This document shows, in pieces, positions 1 to 7,097 of a stretch of DNA of 64,000 nt (positions are counted from its first letter, which is position 1; the number at the start of each line of letters is the position of its first letter). The DNA comes from Allorhizobium pseudoryzae. GTDB lineage: Bacteria > Pseudomonadota > Alphaproteobacteria > Rhizobiales > Rhizobiaceae. Location: the NCBI RefSeq assembly GCF_011046245.1, contig NZ_CP049241.1, positions 2,434,001-2,498,000 of the forward strand, in the 5' to 3' direction. Below the pieces are notes generated by a model. The model made no database searches and had not been told where the DNA came from. It was given only the letters and a program-made list of their open reading frames with translations. A program made the position numbers and the translations under genes.

Positions 1-118
1 GACGTACCCAATCGTCAAAGGTACCCGTCGATACGTCGAGAAGTTCCGCCGCACGGACGCGGCTGACTGCGACCTTGTAAATGGGGCGCGGGGCCAACGC
101 TTCAGCTTGCTGCTTCAT
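1..118 (-). CDS. Partial small HTH DNA-binding protein (excisionase/phage type)
   Basis: The reading frame starts at the ATG complementary to 116-118 and runs off the left edge of the window, so only 39 residues are visible. A GAGGAG ribosome site sits 6 bases before the ATG. The visible part contains RVRAAELLDVSTGTFDDWVR, which reads as the first helices of a MerR/excisionase-like or phage Cro-like helix-turn-helix. It lies 10 bp downstream of another small HTH gene on the same strand, so the two are probably one operon. Such paired small regulators next to a CI-like repressor are typical of prophage or integrative-element control regions. The exact role (excisionase, activator) cannot be told from the fragment. 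Confidence 0.6.
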   Translation of the reverse strand, partial: MKQQAEALAPRPIYKVAVSRVRAAELLDVSTGTFDDWVR

Positions 119-128
119 GTGCCGCTCC

Positions 129-347
129 TCACGCTCTGGAGGTGCTGTCAGCAAGCGCCAAAGCCTTCTGCTTGGGCTCGACCATATTCGCCGCAAGATA
201 CTCATCCACGGCGTTTTCCGGCAGAAACAGACTTCCTCCAATCCGGACATGCCGGATTTCCTGCTTGGCGATCAGGTTTCGGATGCGAGCGACCGGCCAT
301 CCGGATCGATCTGCGAGTTGTTTGGGTGATAAAAGCTGAGATTGCAT
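129..347 (-). CDS. Small HTH (AlpA/excisionase-like) DNA-binding protein
   Basis: A 72-residue protein with LSPKQLADRSGWPVARIRNL near the N-terminus and VRIGGSLFLPENAVDEYL in the middle. This is the winged-helix layout of the MerR-type excisionase/AlpA family, where the second segment is the wing that places the 'F.P' turn next to the recognition helix. Such proteins bind att sites or promoters of phages and integrative elements. It is divergent from the CI-like gene at 443, with 95 bp between, and is followed by a second HTH gene. The function as excisionase is inferred; the family fold is fairly clear. No integrase is visible, and it could lie beyond the left edge. Confidence 0.65.
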   Translation of the reverse strand: MQSQLLSPKQLADRSGWPVARIRNLIAKQEIRHVRIGGSLFLPENAVDEYLAANMVEPKQKALALADSTSRA

Positions 348-370
348 AACTGCACACCTCCATAGAGATA

Positions 371-393
371 ATTCGACACAAGACAGAACGAAT
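371..393. promoter_or_regulatory. Candidate operator between divergent HTH genes
   Basis: ATTCG (371-375) and CGAAT (389-393) form an inverted repeat with a 13-base spacer in the divergent promoter region between the excisionase-like gene and the CI-like repressor gene. The position is right for a repressor site, but the arms are only 5 bp and could occur by chance. Confidence 0.25.
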
Positions 394-442
394 CATATAA
401 TCGCGCTAGCTGCAACAGTTTTATCGCATTCGAGATATTTTG

Positions 443-853
443 ATGCAAGACGGATTTATGGAGGCGATGGGCCAAAGGCTCGGGAAAATTCGAAAGGATT
501 CCGGGCTCAAGCAAGTGCCCTTTGCCGAAGCCCTTGAGGTGTCGCAAAGCGCTTACAACACTTACGAGCGCGGAAATCGCGAGATGCCCGCGAAGCTTCT
601 CCGCCTTCTGCATTTAAAATTCAATGTGAATCCCGCATGGATGCTCACGGGAGAAGGAAGCCCCTACAATCGGGACAAGGTCGACTTGTATCACCATGTC
701 ACGGAGGCGGTTGACGTTTTCATTGCAAGGGAAAACTGTCAGGTGGAACCGGACAAGCGCTTGAAGCTCATCCGGTTCCTGATCGACTACGCCGAACAGC
801 ACGGCGAATTCACAGAGGAAATCGCAGAGAAATATTTGAGGTCAGCGATATGA
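443..853 (+). CDS. XRE-family CI-like repressor
   Basis: A 136-residue protein (ATG 443; a TTG at 440 is in frame). The N-terminal half is an XRE helix-turn-helix: LGKIRKDSGLKQVPFAEALE, then VSQSAYNTYERGNREMPAK, with the usual NPAWMLTGEGSP tail found in phage CI-type repressors and their stand-alone relatives. The C-terminal 60 residues are helical and lack the Ser-Lys LexA-like peptidase motif, so RecA-driven self-cleavage is unlikely. It is divergent from two excisionase-like genes and overlaps the following membrane-protein gene by the four bases ATGA, suggesting translational coupling. The likely role is repressor of a resident mobile element, now reduced. Confidence 0.75.
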   Translation: MQDGFMEAMGQRLGKIRKDSGLKQVPFAEALEVSQSAYNTYERGNREMPAKLLRLLHLKFNVNPAWMLTGEGSPYNRDKVDLYHHVTEAVDVFIARENCQVEPDKRLKLIRFLIDYAEQHGEFTEEIAEKYLRSAI

Positions 854-1260
854 GTAAATCGAGCTTCGAAGAGCAGATAATGCAGGGCGCATACGCCCTT
901 GGTCGTCAATGCGATCAACTGGCATCCGAAAAGCGACGGCTGGCAAGGCAATTACGCTATGCTCAGCATTCGGCCCGGCTCAAGAGCCTTTCAAAGCAAT
1001 ACGATTTCGGAATGGTCTTCTTCGCTGCAATGGGAGCCGTTTCGCTCATCTTGTTCGACGCAAACAGCGGCTCCGAGGCATGGATGACACCAGTGCTCAG
1101 CCTTTCGCTCATTCTGTTCGCGTGCGGCAATGCGCTGCGTGCCGGAAGATGGTCAGCCGTATCAGAAGCTTCGATGATCGTTTCGGTAGCTGGCAGTTCT
1201 GACGGAGACTATTCAACCCACTTTGATGGGTTGAATAGTTTTAAAAAATGCATTATTTGA
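850..1260 (+). CDS. Small membrane protein with two TM segments, unknown function
   Basis: I do not recognise this 136-residue protein. Residues 1-50 are charged and helical (SEKRRLARQLRYAQ), followed by two hydrophobic stretches, FGMVFFAAMGAVSLILF and VLSLSLILFACGNALRAG, predicted to form a hairpin in the inner membrane. Its ATG overlaps the stop of the CI-like gene (ATGA), so the two are coupled. The last 17 codons run through a strong stem-loop with a short T-run (1211-1240). The C-terminus may therefore have been remodelled, with the original stop lost, or the gene may simply carry its terminator inside the frame. Confidence 0.55.
   Translation: MSKSSFEEQIMQGAYALGRQCDQLASEKRRLARQLRYAQHSARLKSLSKQYDFGMVFFAAMGAVSLILFDANSGSEAWMTPVLSLSLILFACGNALRAGRWSAVSEASMIVSVAGSSDGDYSTHFDGLNSFKKCII
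1211..1240 (+). terminator. Terminator-like hairpin inside the end of a gene, upstream of hipA
   Basis: ATTCAACCCA (1211-1220), loop CTTTGA, TGGGTTGAAT (1227-1236), then AGTTTT. The stem is 10 bp and perfect, with a four-T run shortly after. It could terminate the CI/membrane-protein transcript or act as a HipB operator, being a near-symmetric palindrome 45 bp before the hipA start. Confidence 0.5.
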
Positions 1261-1280
1261 ACCATTAAAAGGGTCAATTA

Positions 1281-2603
1281 ATGCGTTTAACGCTCCAAAT
1301 CCATTTTGACGGTGAGTGGCATCACGCCGCTACGCTAGAACTTAAGGACGACGCGGCCGGCTTCCAGGGCGCGTCGATCGTCGATTACGATCTCGACTAT
1401 TTCGTCACCGTGGCATCGGCGGAGTTTTCTGCTGGAAAAACGGTCCGGGACCATCGCGCCTTGTCAGTCCGTTATCCCGTTGATCTCGAAAATCGATATA
1501 GCCGCAGTTGGCCGCCATTCCTGTTGGATCTCATGCCGCAGGGACATGCGAGGCGAAAGCTTGCCGAGCACCTCGGCCTTGCTGAAGGCTCGCGCGCTTC
1601 TGATCTGCCACTGCTTCTCCGATCGGCGACGGGAGGCATAGGTAATATCCGGATCAAAGAAGCGGCTGAGGCAGAAACTGAACGCCTGCACGGTGTTGAG
1701 CGCCAAGGGGTGACAAAGGCGGAAATCCTTGAGCGGTCAGATGGCTTCATGGAAGTCGCCGACCGTTTTGGAATGCTCGCCTCCGGCTCAAGCGGCCTTC
1801 AAGGCGAATGGCCGAAGGTCTCGATGACCCAGGCCAATGACGGGCTCTACTATCCCGACAGCTTCGTGACGGACGAAGAGGCCGTGCGCCACGTCATCGT
1901 CAAGCTGGTACGCAGCAACGAGCCTGTGGACCGCCTCATCCTCGAAGGCGAAGCCCTCTATTCGCGGATCGCTCAAGAGATCGGTTTGAATGTCAGTGAA
2001 CCTTCGACCTATGCCGAAGGTGTCCTCATCATTCCCCGTTTCGACCGGAAGAAGAGAGAAGGCGGCGGAACCGTCCGGCTGGGGCAGGAAAGCCTCGTGT
2101 CTGCGATCGGCGTTGCTGATTTTGGCCATGTTGGCACACACGAGGCCTATATCGACGTTCTGCGCCAATATTCTGCCAATTCCTTTGCGGACATTGTCGA
2201 ATACCTGAAGCGAGATATCGCGAACCTCGCGCTTGGCAATCCCGATAATCATGGTCGGAATTCCGCCCTCAGCAAGCACCAGGACGGCACAATCCGCCTG
2301 TCCCCGCTCTTTGATTTCGCACCCATGCGGCTCGCCAAAGAGGGGATCGTCCGGTCTACTCGATGGGCGATGATGCGTGACGGTGGTCGCGATCATTTTC
2401 CCGATTGGAAGAGGATTTGCGGCGAACTGATGCCTGATCCTGCTGAGCAGAGTGCGCTGCAAGCTACGCTTTCCGAGTTTGCTGAACACCTGCGCCAGAT
2501 TCCAGCCATGGCGAAAGAAATGGGAGCGCCTGCGGATATTCTGGAACGTGCAATGGCGCGCTGTATGGCGATAGCGGACAGCGTTCTGGCCGCGTGTCAA
2601 TGA
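1281..2603 (+). CDS. hipA: HipA-family serine/threonine kinase toxin
   Basis: A 440-residue protein, the usual HipA size. HipA kinases phosphorylate glutamyl-tRNA synthetase or related targets to slow growth. Visible kinase features are a glycine/serine-rich loop SGSSGLQGE (168-176, the region of the autophosphorylated P-loop), the catalytic segment GNPDNHGRN (319-327, Asp322 as catalytic base) and the metal-binding LFDFAP (343-348). The N-terminal ~100 residues match a HipA_N-like subdomain (YPVDLENRYSRSWPPFLLDL, GHARRKLAEHLGL). All key residues are present, so it should be active. The XRE antitoxin gene lies downstream, the reverse of the classical hipB-hipA order. A terminator-like palindrome lies just upstream. 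Confidence 0.85.
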   Translation: MRLTLQIHFDGEWHHAATLELKDDAAGFQGASIVDYDLDYFVTVASAEFSAGKTVRDHRALSVRYPVDLENRYSRSWPPFLLDLMPQGHARRKLAEHLGLAEGSRASDLPLLLRSATGGIGNIRIKEAAEAETERLHGVERQGVTKAEILERSDGFMEVADRFGMLASGSSGLQGEWPKVSMTQANDGLYYPDSFVTDEEAVRHVIVKLVRSNEPVDRLILEGEALYSRIAQEIGLNVSEPSTYAEGVLIIPRFDRKKREGGGTVRLGQESLVSAIGVADFGHVGTHEAYIDVLRQYSANSFADIVEYLKRDIANLALGNPDNHGRNSALSKHQDGTIRLSPLFDFAPMRLAKEGIVRSTRWAMMRDGGRDHFPDWKRICGELMPDPAEQSALQATLSEFAEHLRQIPAMAKEMGAPADILERAMARCMAIADSVLAACQ

Positions 2604-2620
2604 TGGCGAAGGACCGCTAA

Positions 2621-2908
2621 ATGGCTCGCTGGAAAAAGCCCACGAAAGAAGAGATCCTCGAAAACCGGCGAACACTGGCGGAGCGTGCTCGAACCGGTGA
2701 TCTAAGGTTGCCTGGCGCCGTTGCAGATATCCGTAAAGGGTTCGGCATGACGCAGGAGGAGTTTGCCAAGACGCTGTCGCTGACTAGACGACAAGTTGCG
2801 GAGATCGAAGCCGGCACAGCAAACCCCACGCTCGAAACATTGGAAAAAATAGGCCGATTATTCGGGTTTGGCGTTGGATTCATTCCAAAGCAATCGAGCC
2901 CAACTTGA
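2621..2908 (+). CDS. hipB: HipB-like XRE antitoxin
   Basis: A 95-residue protein starting 17 bp after hipA. The HTH reads GMTQEEFAKTLSLTRRQVAE, followed by IEAGTANPTLETLEKIGRLF, the standard XRE fold. The basic N-terminal arm (KKPTKEEILENRRTLAERAR) is longer than in E. coli HipB and could contact DNA or the toxin. As a HipB it would neutralise HipA and repress the operon. Placing the antitoxin second would make antitoxin output depend on read-through of the toxin message, unless it has its own promoter inside hipA. Confidence 0.8.
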   Translation: MARWKKPTKEEILENRRTLAERARTGDLRLPGAVADIRKGFGMTQEEFAKTLSLTRRQVAEIEAGTANPTLETLEKIGRLFGFGVGFIPKQSSPT

Positions 2909-2966
2909 TAATTATGCAATCAACAGTCGGCAATTCCTCAAGATCCAAAGGAGAGCTAAGATTCAT

Positions 2967-3220
2967 TTAGCTAGAACTTAAGGCGTTCAGGCCAACACTG
3001 TTTGAGACGCGGTATATATCGACCTTAGTTTCCAGGCACTTGCGCAAGCTCAAGTCATGACATCCTATCTCGAACCACCCGCCTGGTTTCTGATAGAAGT
3101 CGAGGCCACGGCCAATCTTGATGATCCAGCCGTTGTCCAGCCTGATTTCCCGATCGTGTAGGTTGGGATTGAGGATTATCTCGAGGGTAACATCGAGTTC
3201 TAAAAGGCTTTGCTTGAGTG
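2967..3220 (-). pseudogene. C-terminal remnant of a MIT_C-domain protein, cut by IS21
   Basis: The minus-strand frame has about 80 chromosomal residues before its stop at 2967. They include HDREIRLDNGWIIKIGRGLD and LSLRKCLETKVDIY, which I recognise as the MIT C-terminal (phospholipase-D-like, MIT_C) signature. The frame opens artificially inside the IS end (3221 onward), so the native N-terminus is gone. The piece on the other side of the IS (5700-6008) belongs to a different family and cannot be its missing half. This is best read as a gene destroyed by insertion plus deletion. Its original function is unknown. Confidence 0.65.
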
Positions 3221-3260
3221 TGTTTCGGCGTGCAAAATTGACCCCATTAGCGGGGTAATC

Positions 3261-3280
3261 GGCGTCCAATTTTGACCCCC
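3261..3280 (+). repeat. Left inner IS21 terminal repeat
   Basis: GGCGTCCAATTTTGACCCCC matches the reverse complement of the right inner repeat at 5648-5667 at 19 of 20 positions. Together with the outer repeat beginning at 3221 it gives the multiple transposase-binding sites characteristic of IS21 ends. Confidence 0.85.
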
Positions 3281-3316
3281 TTCGGATTTATCTGACCATC
3301 CGTCTTTTGACGGCGG

Positions 3317-4828
3317 ATGGAGAGGGAGTTGAAGCGAGTGGATACGATTGCGCGCGTCCGGCGGGCCTTTCATGTTCAAGGCTGGTCGATGAAGAAGATC
3401 GCCCGCGAACTGCATGTTTCCCGCAACACGGTCCGCAAGATATTGCGCACCGATGAGACCGACTTCTCTTACGAGCGCGAGCGGCAACCTTTGCCGAAGA
3501 CAGGGGCCTGGAAGGCGGAGATCGAGCAGTTTCTCGTGACGAACGAAGGCAGGCCATCGCGCGAACGGCTGACGCTGATCCGGATTTACGAGGAGCTGCG
3601 GGCGCTCGGATACGACGGCAGCTATGATGCGATCCGCCGTTACGCCAAGGGTTGGGCGAAGAACCGCGGATCAGCGACGGCGCAGGCTTATGTGCCTCTC
3701 TACTATGCACCCGGCGAAGCCTACCAGTTCGATTGGAGCCACGAGATCGTGCTGATCAATGGCACGACGACGACCGTAAAGGTCGCCCATGTCCGGCTCT
3801 GCCACAGCCGCATGATATTTGCCCGCGCCTATATGCGCGAGAGCCAGGAGATGGTGTTCGACGCCCACGACAAGGCGTTTGCCTTCTTCCGTGGCACCTG
3901 CACACGCGGCATCTACGACAACATGAAGACGGCAGTGGAGGCCGTGTTCGTCGGCAAGGAGCGGCTATACAATCGCCGTTTCCTGCAGATGTGCAGTCAT
4001 TATCTCGTTCAGCCTGTCGCCTGCACACCCGCCTCCGGCTGGGAGAAGGGGCAGGTCGAGAACCAGGTTGGCTTGGTGCGCGAACGCTTCTTCACCCCGC
4101 GCCTGAGGGTCAAGAGCCTTGAGGAATTGAACGTCTGGCTGCTCGATAAATGTGTTGCCTATGCCAAGGCGCACAACCATCCGGAACAGGCCGACCAGAC
4201 GATCTGGCAGATGTTCGAGGCCGAGCGCGGCAGTCTCGTTCCCTATGTCGGTCCGTTCGACGGCTTTCACTGCGTTCCGGCCTCGGTGTCCAAGACCTGC
4301 ACGGTCCGTTTCGACAACAACAAATACTCGGTCCTCTCAACGGCAGTCGGCCGCCCGGTCGAAGTCCACGCCTATGCCGACCGGATTGTCGTCAAGCAGG
4401 ATGGCACGGTCATCGCCGAACATCGGCGCAGCTTCGGACGCGGCGAGACGGTCTATGATCCCTGGCATTATGTGCCTGTCTTGGCCCGCAAACCCGGCGC
4501 TCTTCGCAATGGCGCGCCGTTCCGCGACTGGGTAATGCCAGCGGCGATGGAGAAGGTCCGCAAGCGATTGAAGACAGTCGATGATGGCGATCGGCAAATG
4601 GTTACTATCCTCGGATGCGTGCCAGGCGACGGGATCACGGCCGTGGAGGCCGCCTGTCAGGAGGCGCTTGAACAGGGTGTCTGCTCGGCTGCCGTCATTC
4701 TGAACATCCTGGCGCGTCGTCGCGATCCGGCTCCGGCTGCGCCCCTACAAATCCCCGATGCACTGCGGCTGACCCATGAGCCGGTCGCCGATTGCGCACG
4801 CTATGACAGCCTCAGGAGGGCAAGCTGA
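3317..4828 (+). CDS. istA: IS21-family transposase IstA (DDE integrase)
   Basis: A 503-residue transposase. It has an N-terminal helix-turn-helix [20 protein letters not shown] (22-41) and a retroviral-type integrase core with D139 (YQFDWSHE), D201 (IYDNMKTA) and E248 (KGQVENQVG), so the catalytic triad is complete. The C-terminal part ([13 protein letters not shown]) is the beta-barrel DNA-binding region of IS21 transposases. IstA cuts and joins the ends and requires the AAA+ helper IstB encoded next. The gene appears intact, implying the element is still mobile or was so recently. Confidence 0.95.
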   Translation: MERELKRVDTIARVRRAFHVQGWSMKKIARELHVSRNTVRKILRTDETDFSYERERQPLPKTGAWKAEIEQFLVTNEGRPSRERLTLIRIYEELRALGYDGSYDAIRRYAKGWAKNRGSATAQAYVPLYYAPGEAYQFDWSHEIVLINGTTTTVKVAHVRLCHSRMIFARAYMRESQEMVFDAHDKAFAFFRGTCTRGIYDNMKTAVEAVFVGKERLYNRRFLQMCSHYLVQPVACTPASGWEKGQVENQVGLVRERFFTPRLRVKSLEELNVWLLDKCVAYAKAHNHPEQADQTIWQMFEAERGSLVPYVGPFDGFHCVPASVSKTCTVRFDNNKYSVLSTAVGRPVEVHAYADRIVVKQDGTVIAEHRRSFGRGETVYDPWHYVPVLARKPGALRNGAPFRDWVMPAAMEKVRKRLKTVDDGDRQMVTILGCVPGDGITAVEAACQEALEQGVCSAAVILNILARRRDPAPAAPLQIPDALRLTHEPVADCARYDSLRRAS

Positions 4829-5562
4829 TGGAACGCACACAGGTTCTGGAATTGATGAGCACCTTGAAGCTCTACGGCATGCGCAGCGCCTATGACGAGG
4901 TCATGGGCAACGGCATCAAGCGCCAGCATGAACCGCCGCGCATCGTTGGCGATCTTCTGCAGTCCGAGATCGCCGAGAAACAGGCGCGCTCCATTCGCTA
5001 CCAGCTCAGCATCGCCAAACTGCCGCTCGCCAAAGACATCGACGACTTCGACTTCGCCAACACACCCGTCAATGAAGGCCTTGTCCGCGATCTGGCCACC
5101 GGAGCCTTTGTTGCCGATCAGCGCAATGTTGTTCTCGTCGGCGGCACGGGCACCGGCAAGAGCCACCTGGCCATCGCGATTGCCCGCGCGCTCATCCGCA
5201 ACGGCACACGCGGGCGCTTCTACAATGTCGTCGATCTGGTCAATCGGCTGGAGACGGAGACGCGCAGCGGCAAGCAAGGCCGGACCGCGGATTATCTCAA
5301 CCGCCTGGACTTCATCATCCTCGACGAACTCGGATACCTGCCCTTCGCCCAGGCCGGCGGCCAGCTTCTATTCCATCTGATCAGCAGGCTTTACGAGCGC
5401 ACATCCATCATCGTCACCACCAATCTCGCGTTCGGCGAATGGCCAACCGTCTTCGGCGACGCCAAGATGACCACCGCGCTCCTCGACAGGCTGACCCATC
5501 ACTGCGAGATCGTCGAAACTGGCAACGAGTCCTGGCGCTTCAAAAACCGCTCTCAAAGCTAA
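4828..5562 (+). CDS. istB: IS21 helper ATPase IstB
   Basis: A 244-residue DnaA/DnaC-like AAA+ ATPase with Walker A GGTGTGKS (105-112) and Walker [10 protein letters not shown] (162-170). IstB assembles on target DNA and stimulates IstA strand transfer. The start overlaps the istA stop by one base (TGATG), with an AGGAGG ribosome site inside the end of istA, so the two are coupled. Length and motifs are normal, with no sign of decay. Confidence 0.95.
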   Translation: MERTQVLELMSTLKLYGMRSAYDEVMGNGIKRQHEPPRIVGDLLQSEIAEKQARSIRYQLSIAKLPLAKDIDDFDFANTPVNEGLVRDLATGAFVADQRNVVLVGGTGTGKSHLAIAIARALIRNGTRGRFYNVVDLVNRLETETRSGKQGRTADYLNRLDFIILDELGYLPFAQAGGQLLFHLISRLYERTSIIVTTNLAFGEWPTVFGDAKMTTALLDRLTHHCEIVETGNESWRFKNRSQS

Positions 5563-5647
5563 AGCCGAAGAGCCCCATCACTCGCACCTGGTTCGCCCTC
5601 TGCAACCCCGGCCAGCGCCGGGCGATCCAGGTGCTGATCGTCAACAT

Positions 5648-5667
5648 GGGGGTCAACATTGGACGCC
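5648..5667 (-). repeat. Right inner IS21 terminal repeat
   Basis: This is the inverted copy of 3261-3280 with one mismatch. The outer right end follows and finishes with TTGACA at 5699. Confidence 0.85.
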
Positions 5668-5699
5668 GATATGGGGTCAAGTTTCCGTGCCGATTGACA

Positions 5700-6008
5700 T
5701 TGTAGGTTCATGCTGCGGGTAACTAGAGGAACGAAGCGGTAGCCGAAACGAGAAAATTTCGCGGCCAATTGCGGCAATCTGTGTTCGGATTTGGGGGCAC
5801 CAAATTCGATGCCACGCACCTTGCCGGGTGCAAGAGGTGGAGGCTCTGTCTTGCCCTTCATCAAATATGGATGAAGGTCCCAGAGGCGTTTTAACTGGGG
5901 GTGCAAAGCCTTTCGAATCTCATGCTTATGTGTCGCTCTGGCTGCCAACGCCGACCCGCGCGTCGTACTCGCCAACAATGTACCTTGGTAGGTTAATCTA
6001 AACTCCAC
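5700..6008 (-). pseudogene. 5' remnant of a phage/island hypothetical protein, truncated by IS21
   Basis: The frame starts at GTG 6008 after GGGAGG and encodes about 103 residues: EFRLTYQGTLLAS near the N-terminus, then HKHEIRKALHPQLKRLWDLH and FSRFGYRFVPLVT, before running into the IS end. I recall a family of phage/island hypotheticals with this 'RLTY.GPL...KH.IR..FH.QLK.LW' start that normally continues into a GGDIDNRLKTLFDAL-like C-terminus. That half is absent from both sides of the IS. Function unknown. It follows the truncated Dam gene by 42 bp on the same strand. Confidence 0.6.
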
Positions 6009-6050
6009 AGTCACCTCCCGTCCTCAAAGCTATTGCATTATCCAAGCATG

Positions 6051-6563
6051 TCAGCTCACTGAAGAGAAGTAGATCATATTCGCCCGCCCTTGCCCCTGGA
6101 TCGAATAGCTGCAATCCACCTCTTCAATGGAGAACGTCGAGAAAGTCTCAAAGACCTCTCGAACGGCGTTCAAAGACAGGATGAAGCGGCCTCGAATGCG
6201 GCTGAGTACCTCTGCCATCTCCGCAAAATCCTCGCGGCTGAACACGGCTTTGCCGTAGTCGTCCTCGCAGCCCCAATAGGGCGGATCGAGATAGAAGAGC
6301 GTCGTCGGTCGATCGTAGCGTTCGATGAAGGCGCGCCAGCCGAGGTTCTCAATCACCACGCCGGCCATGCGCTCGTGGATCTCTTCAAGCTGCGGCGCGA
6401 GCTTCATCAGGTTGAAGCGGCCGCCGTCCATGGTCACGCCGAAGGTCTGTCCGCGAACCTTGCCGCCGAATGCCAGGCGCTGGAGATAGAGGAACCGTGC
6501 CGCGCGCTCCAGGTCGGTCGCATGATCGATACGGCGTGCCAATGCTGCGTCAACGAACACCAA
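6051..6563 (-). pseudogene. N-terminally truncated Dam-type (D12 class) DNA adenine methylase
   Basis: The open part encodes about 170 residues. It carries the D12-class catalytic motif DPPYWG within TTLFYLDPPYWGCEDDYGK, the conserved ERAARFLYLQRLAFGGK block before it, and a normal C-terminus (RFILSLNAVREVFETF). Complete members are about 260-280 residues and begin with an F.GGK / VEVF.GG SAM-binding region; here an in-frame TAA at 6597-6599 precedes and none of that region is present. Only TTG/GTG starts exist. It probably cannot bind SAM and is a relic of phage-type methylation or anti-restriction. Confidence 0.7.
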
Positions 6564-6596
6564 AACAGGCCGGCACTTGCGGCCTCCAAGCCTTCC

Positions 6597-6857
6597 TTAT
6601 CTGCGAAACAGTGACCGGATGAAGCGGGAGACCGTCATGTGGCGCGGCGGCTCAAGCCCCAGTGCCGTGTACCCGGATTCCGACAGCGAAAATCGAGTGC
6701 CATGGGCAGTGCGTTTGCGGATCACGTACTGCATGCTGATCGCGTGGTTGAGCGCAGGCGTCATGTCCGGTGCCCAGGCGATGTCTTCAGCGGGAACACG
6801 TTCGGCGCCAGCCTCCAGCAGCACGGTCAGGACACGAACCAAATCTGGACTGGTCAT
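6597..6857 (-). CDS. Small hypothetical, winged-helix-like
   Basis: An 86-residue protein (LVRVLTVLLEAGAERVPAED, then MTPALNHAISMQYVIRKR, then TRFSLSESGYTALGLE). The helix-helix-helix-beta-wing pattern suggests a winged-helix or phage late-gene accessory protein, but I do not recognise a named family. It lies immediately upstream of the truncated methylase on the same strand, its stop codon being the one that blocks the methylase frame. Deletion may therefore have joined it to the methylase remnant. It marks the right part of the decayed island; ordinary chromosomal genes start at 7098. Confidence 0.5.
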   Translation of the reverse strand: MTSPDLVRVLTVLLEAGAERVPAEDIAWAPDMTPALNHAISMQYVIRKRTAHGTRFSLSESGYTALGLEPPRHMTVSRFIRSLFRR

Positions 6858-7097
6858 TTTGCTGCCTGCCTTTCAGGATGACGCCGCCATAGAGTACACA
6901 GAGTACACGGGCGGTCATTGATGTCACACCCCTGGCGCCCGGATTGAGCCTGCCCCAGGTTTCAGGCCATTTGACGTTCGCTCCGGCTGTTTCGGGCTGC
7001 TGTACCCGGTCGGTCGCGGCGTGATGCGGTGCCATTCCAGCGTCTTCAACCGCCGAGGAGCTCCGTCAGTTGCCCTGATCCGCGCCGGCTTTCCCCG

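Larger units (their letters stand above)
3221..5699 (+). mobile_element. IS21-family insertion sequence, apparently complete
   Basis: The element is about 2.48 kb, with istA and istB overlapping by one base. The ends begin with TG and form imperfect terminal inverted repeats: left TGTTTCGGCGTGCAAAATTG, right (reverse complement) TGTCAATCGGCACGGAAACT, each followed by GACCCC-type sequence. A second inner repeat pair is present, as is usual for IS21. No target-site duplication is seen: the left flank ends GAGTG and the right flank starts TTGTA. This and the mismatch of flanking gene remnants argue for an IS-mediated deletion after insertion. Confidence 0.9.

Noticed and set aside
3200-3240. Target-site duplication around the IS21 element
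   Set aside because: Bases before 3221 (GAGTG) and after 5699 (TTGTA) do not match, so no duplication could be claimed.
6787-7035. 82-codon minus-strand frame upstream of the winged-helix gene
   Set aside because: It overlaps the start of the better-supported 86-residue gene in another frame and shows no domain or ribosome site.
6858-7097. Attachment site or tRNA at the right border of the island
   Set aside because: No tRNA-like fold or long direct repeat was found. Only a short AGAGTACAC tandem (6892-6909 area) is visible, too little to call a border.
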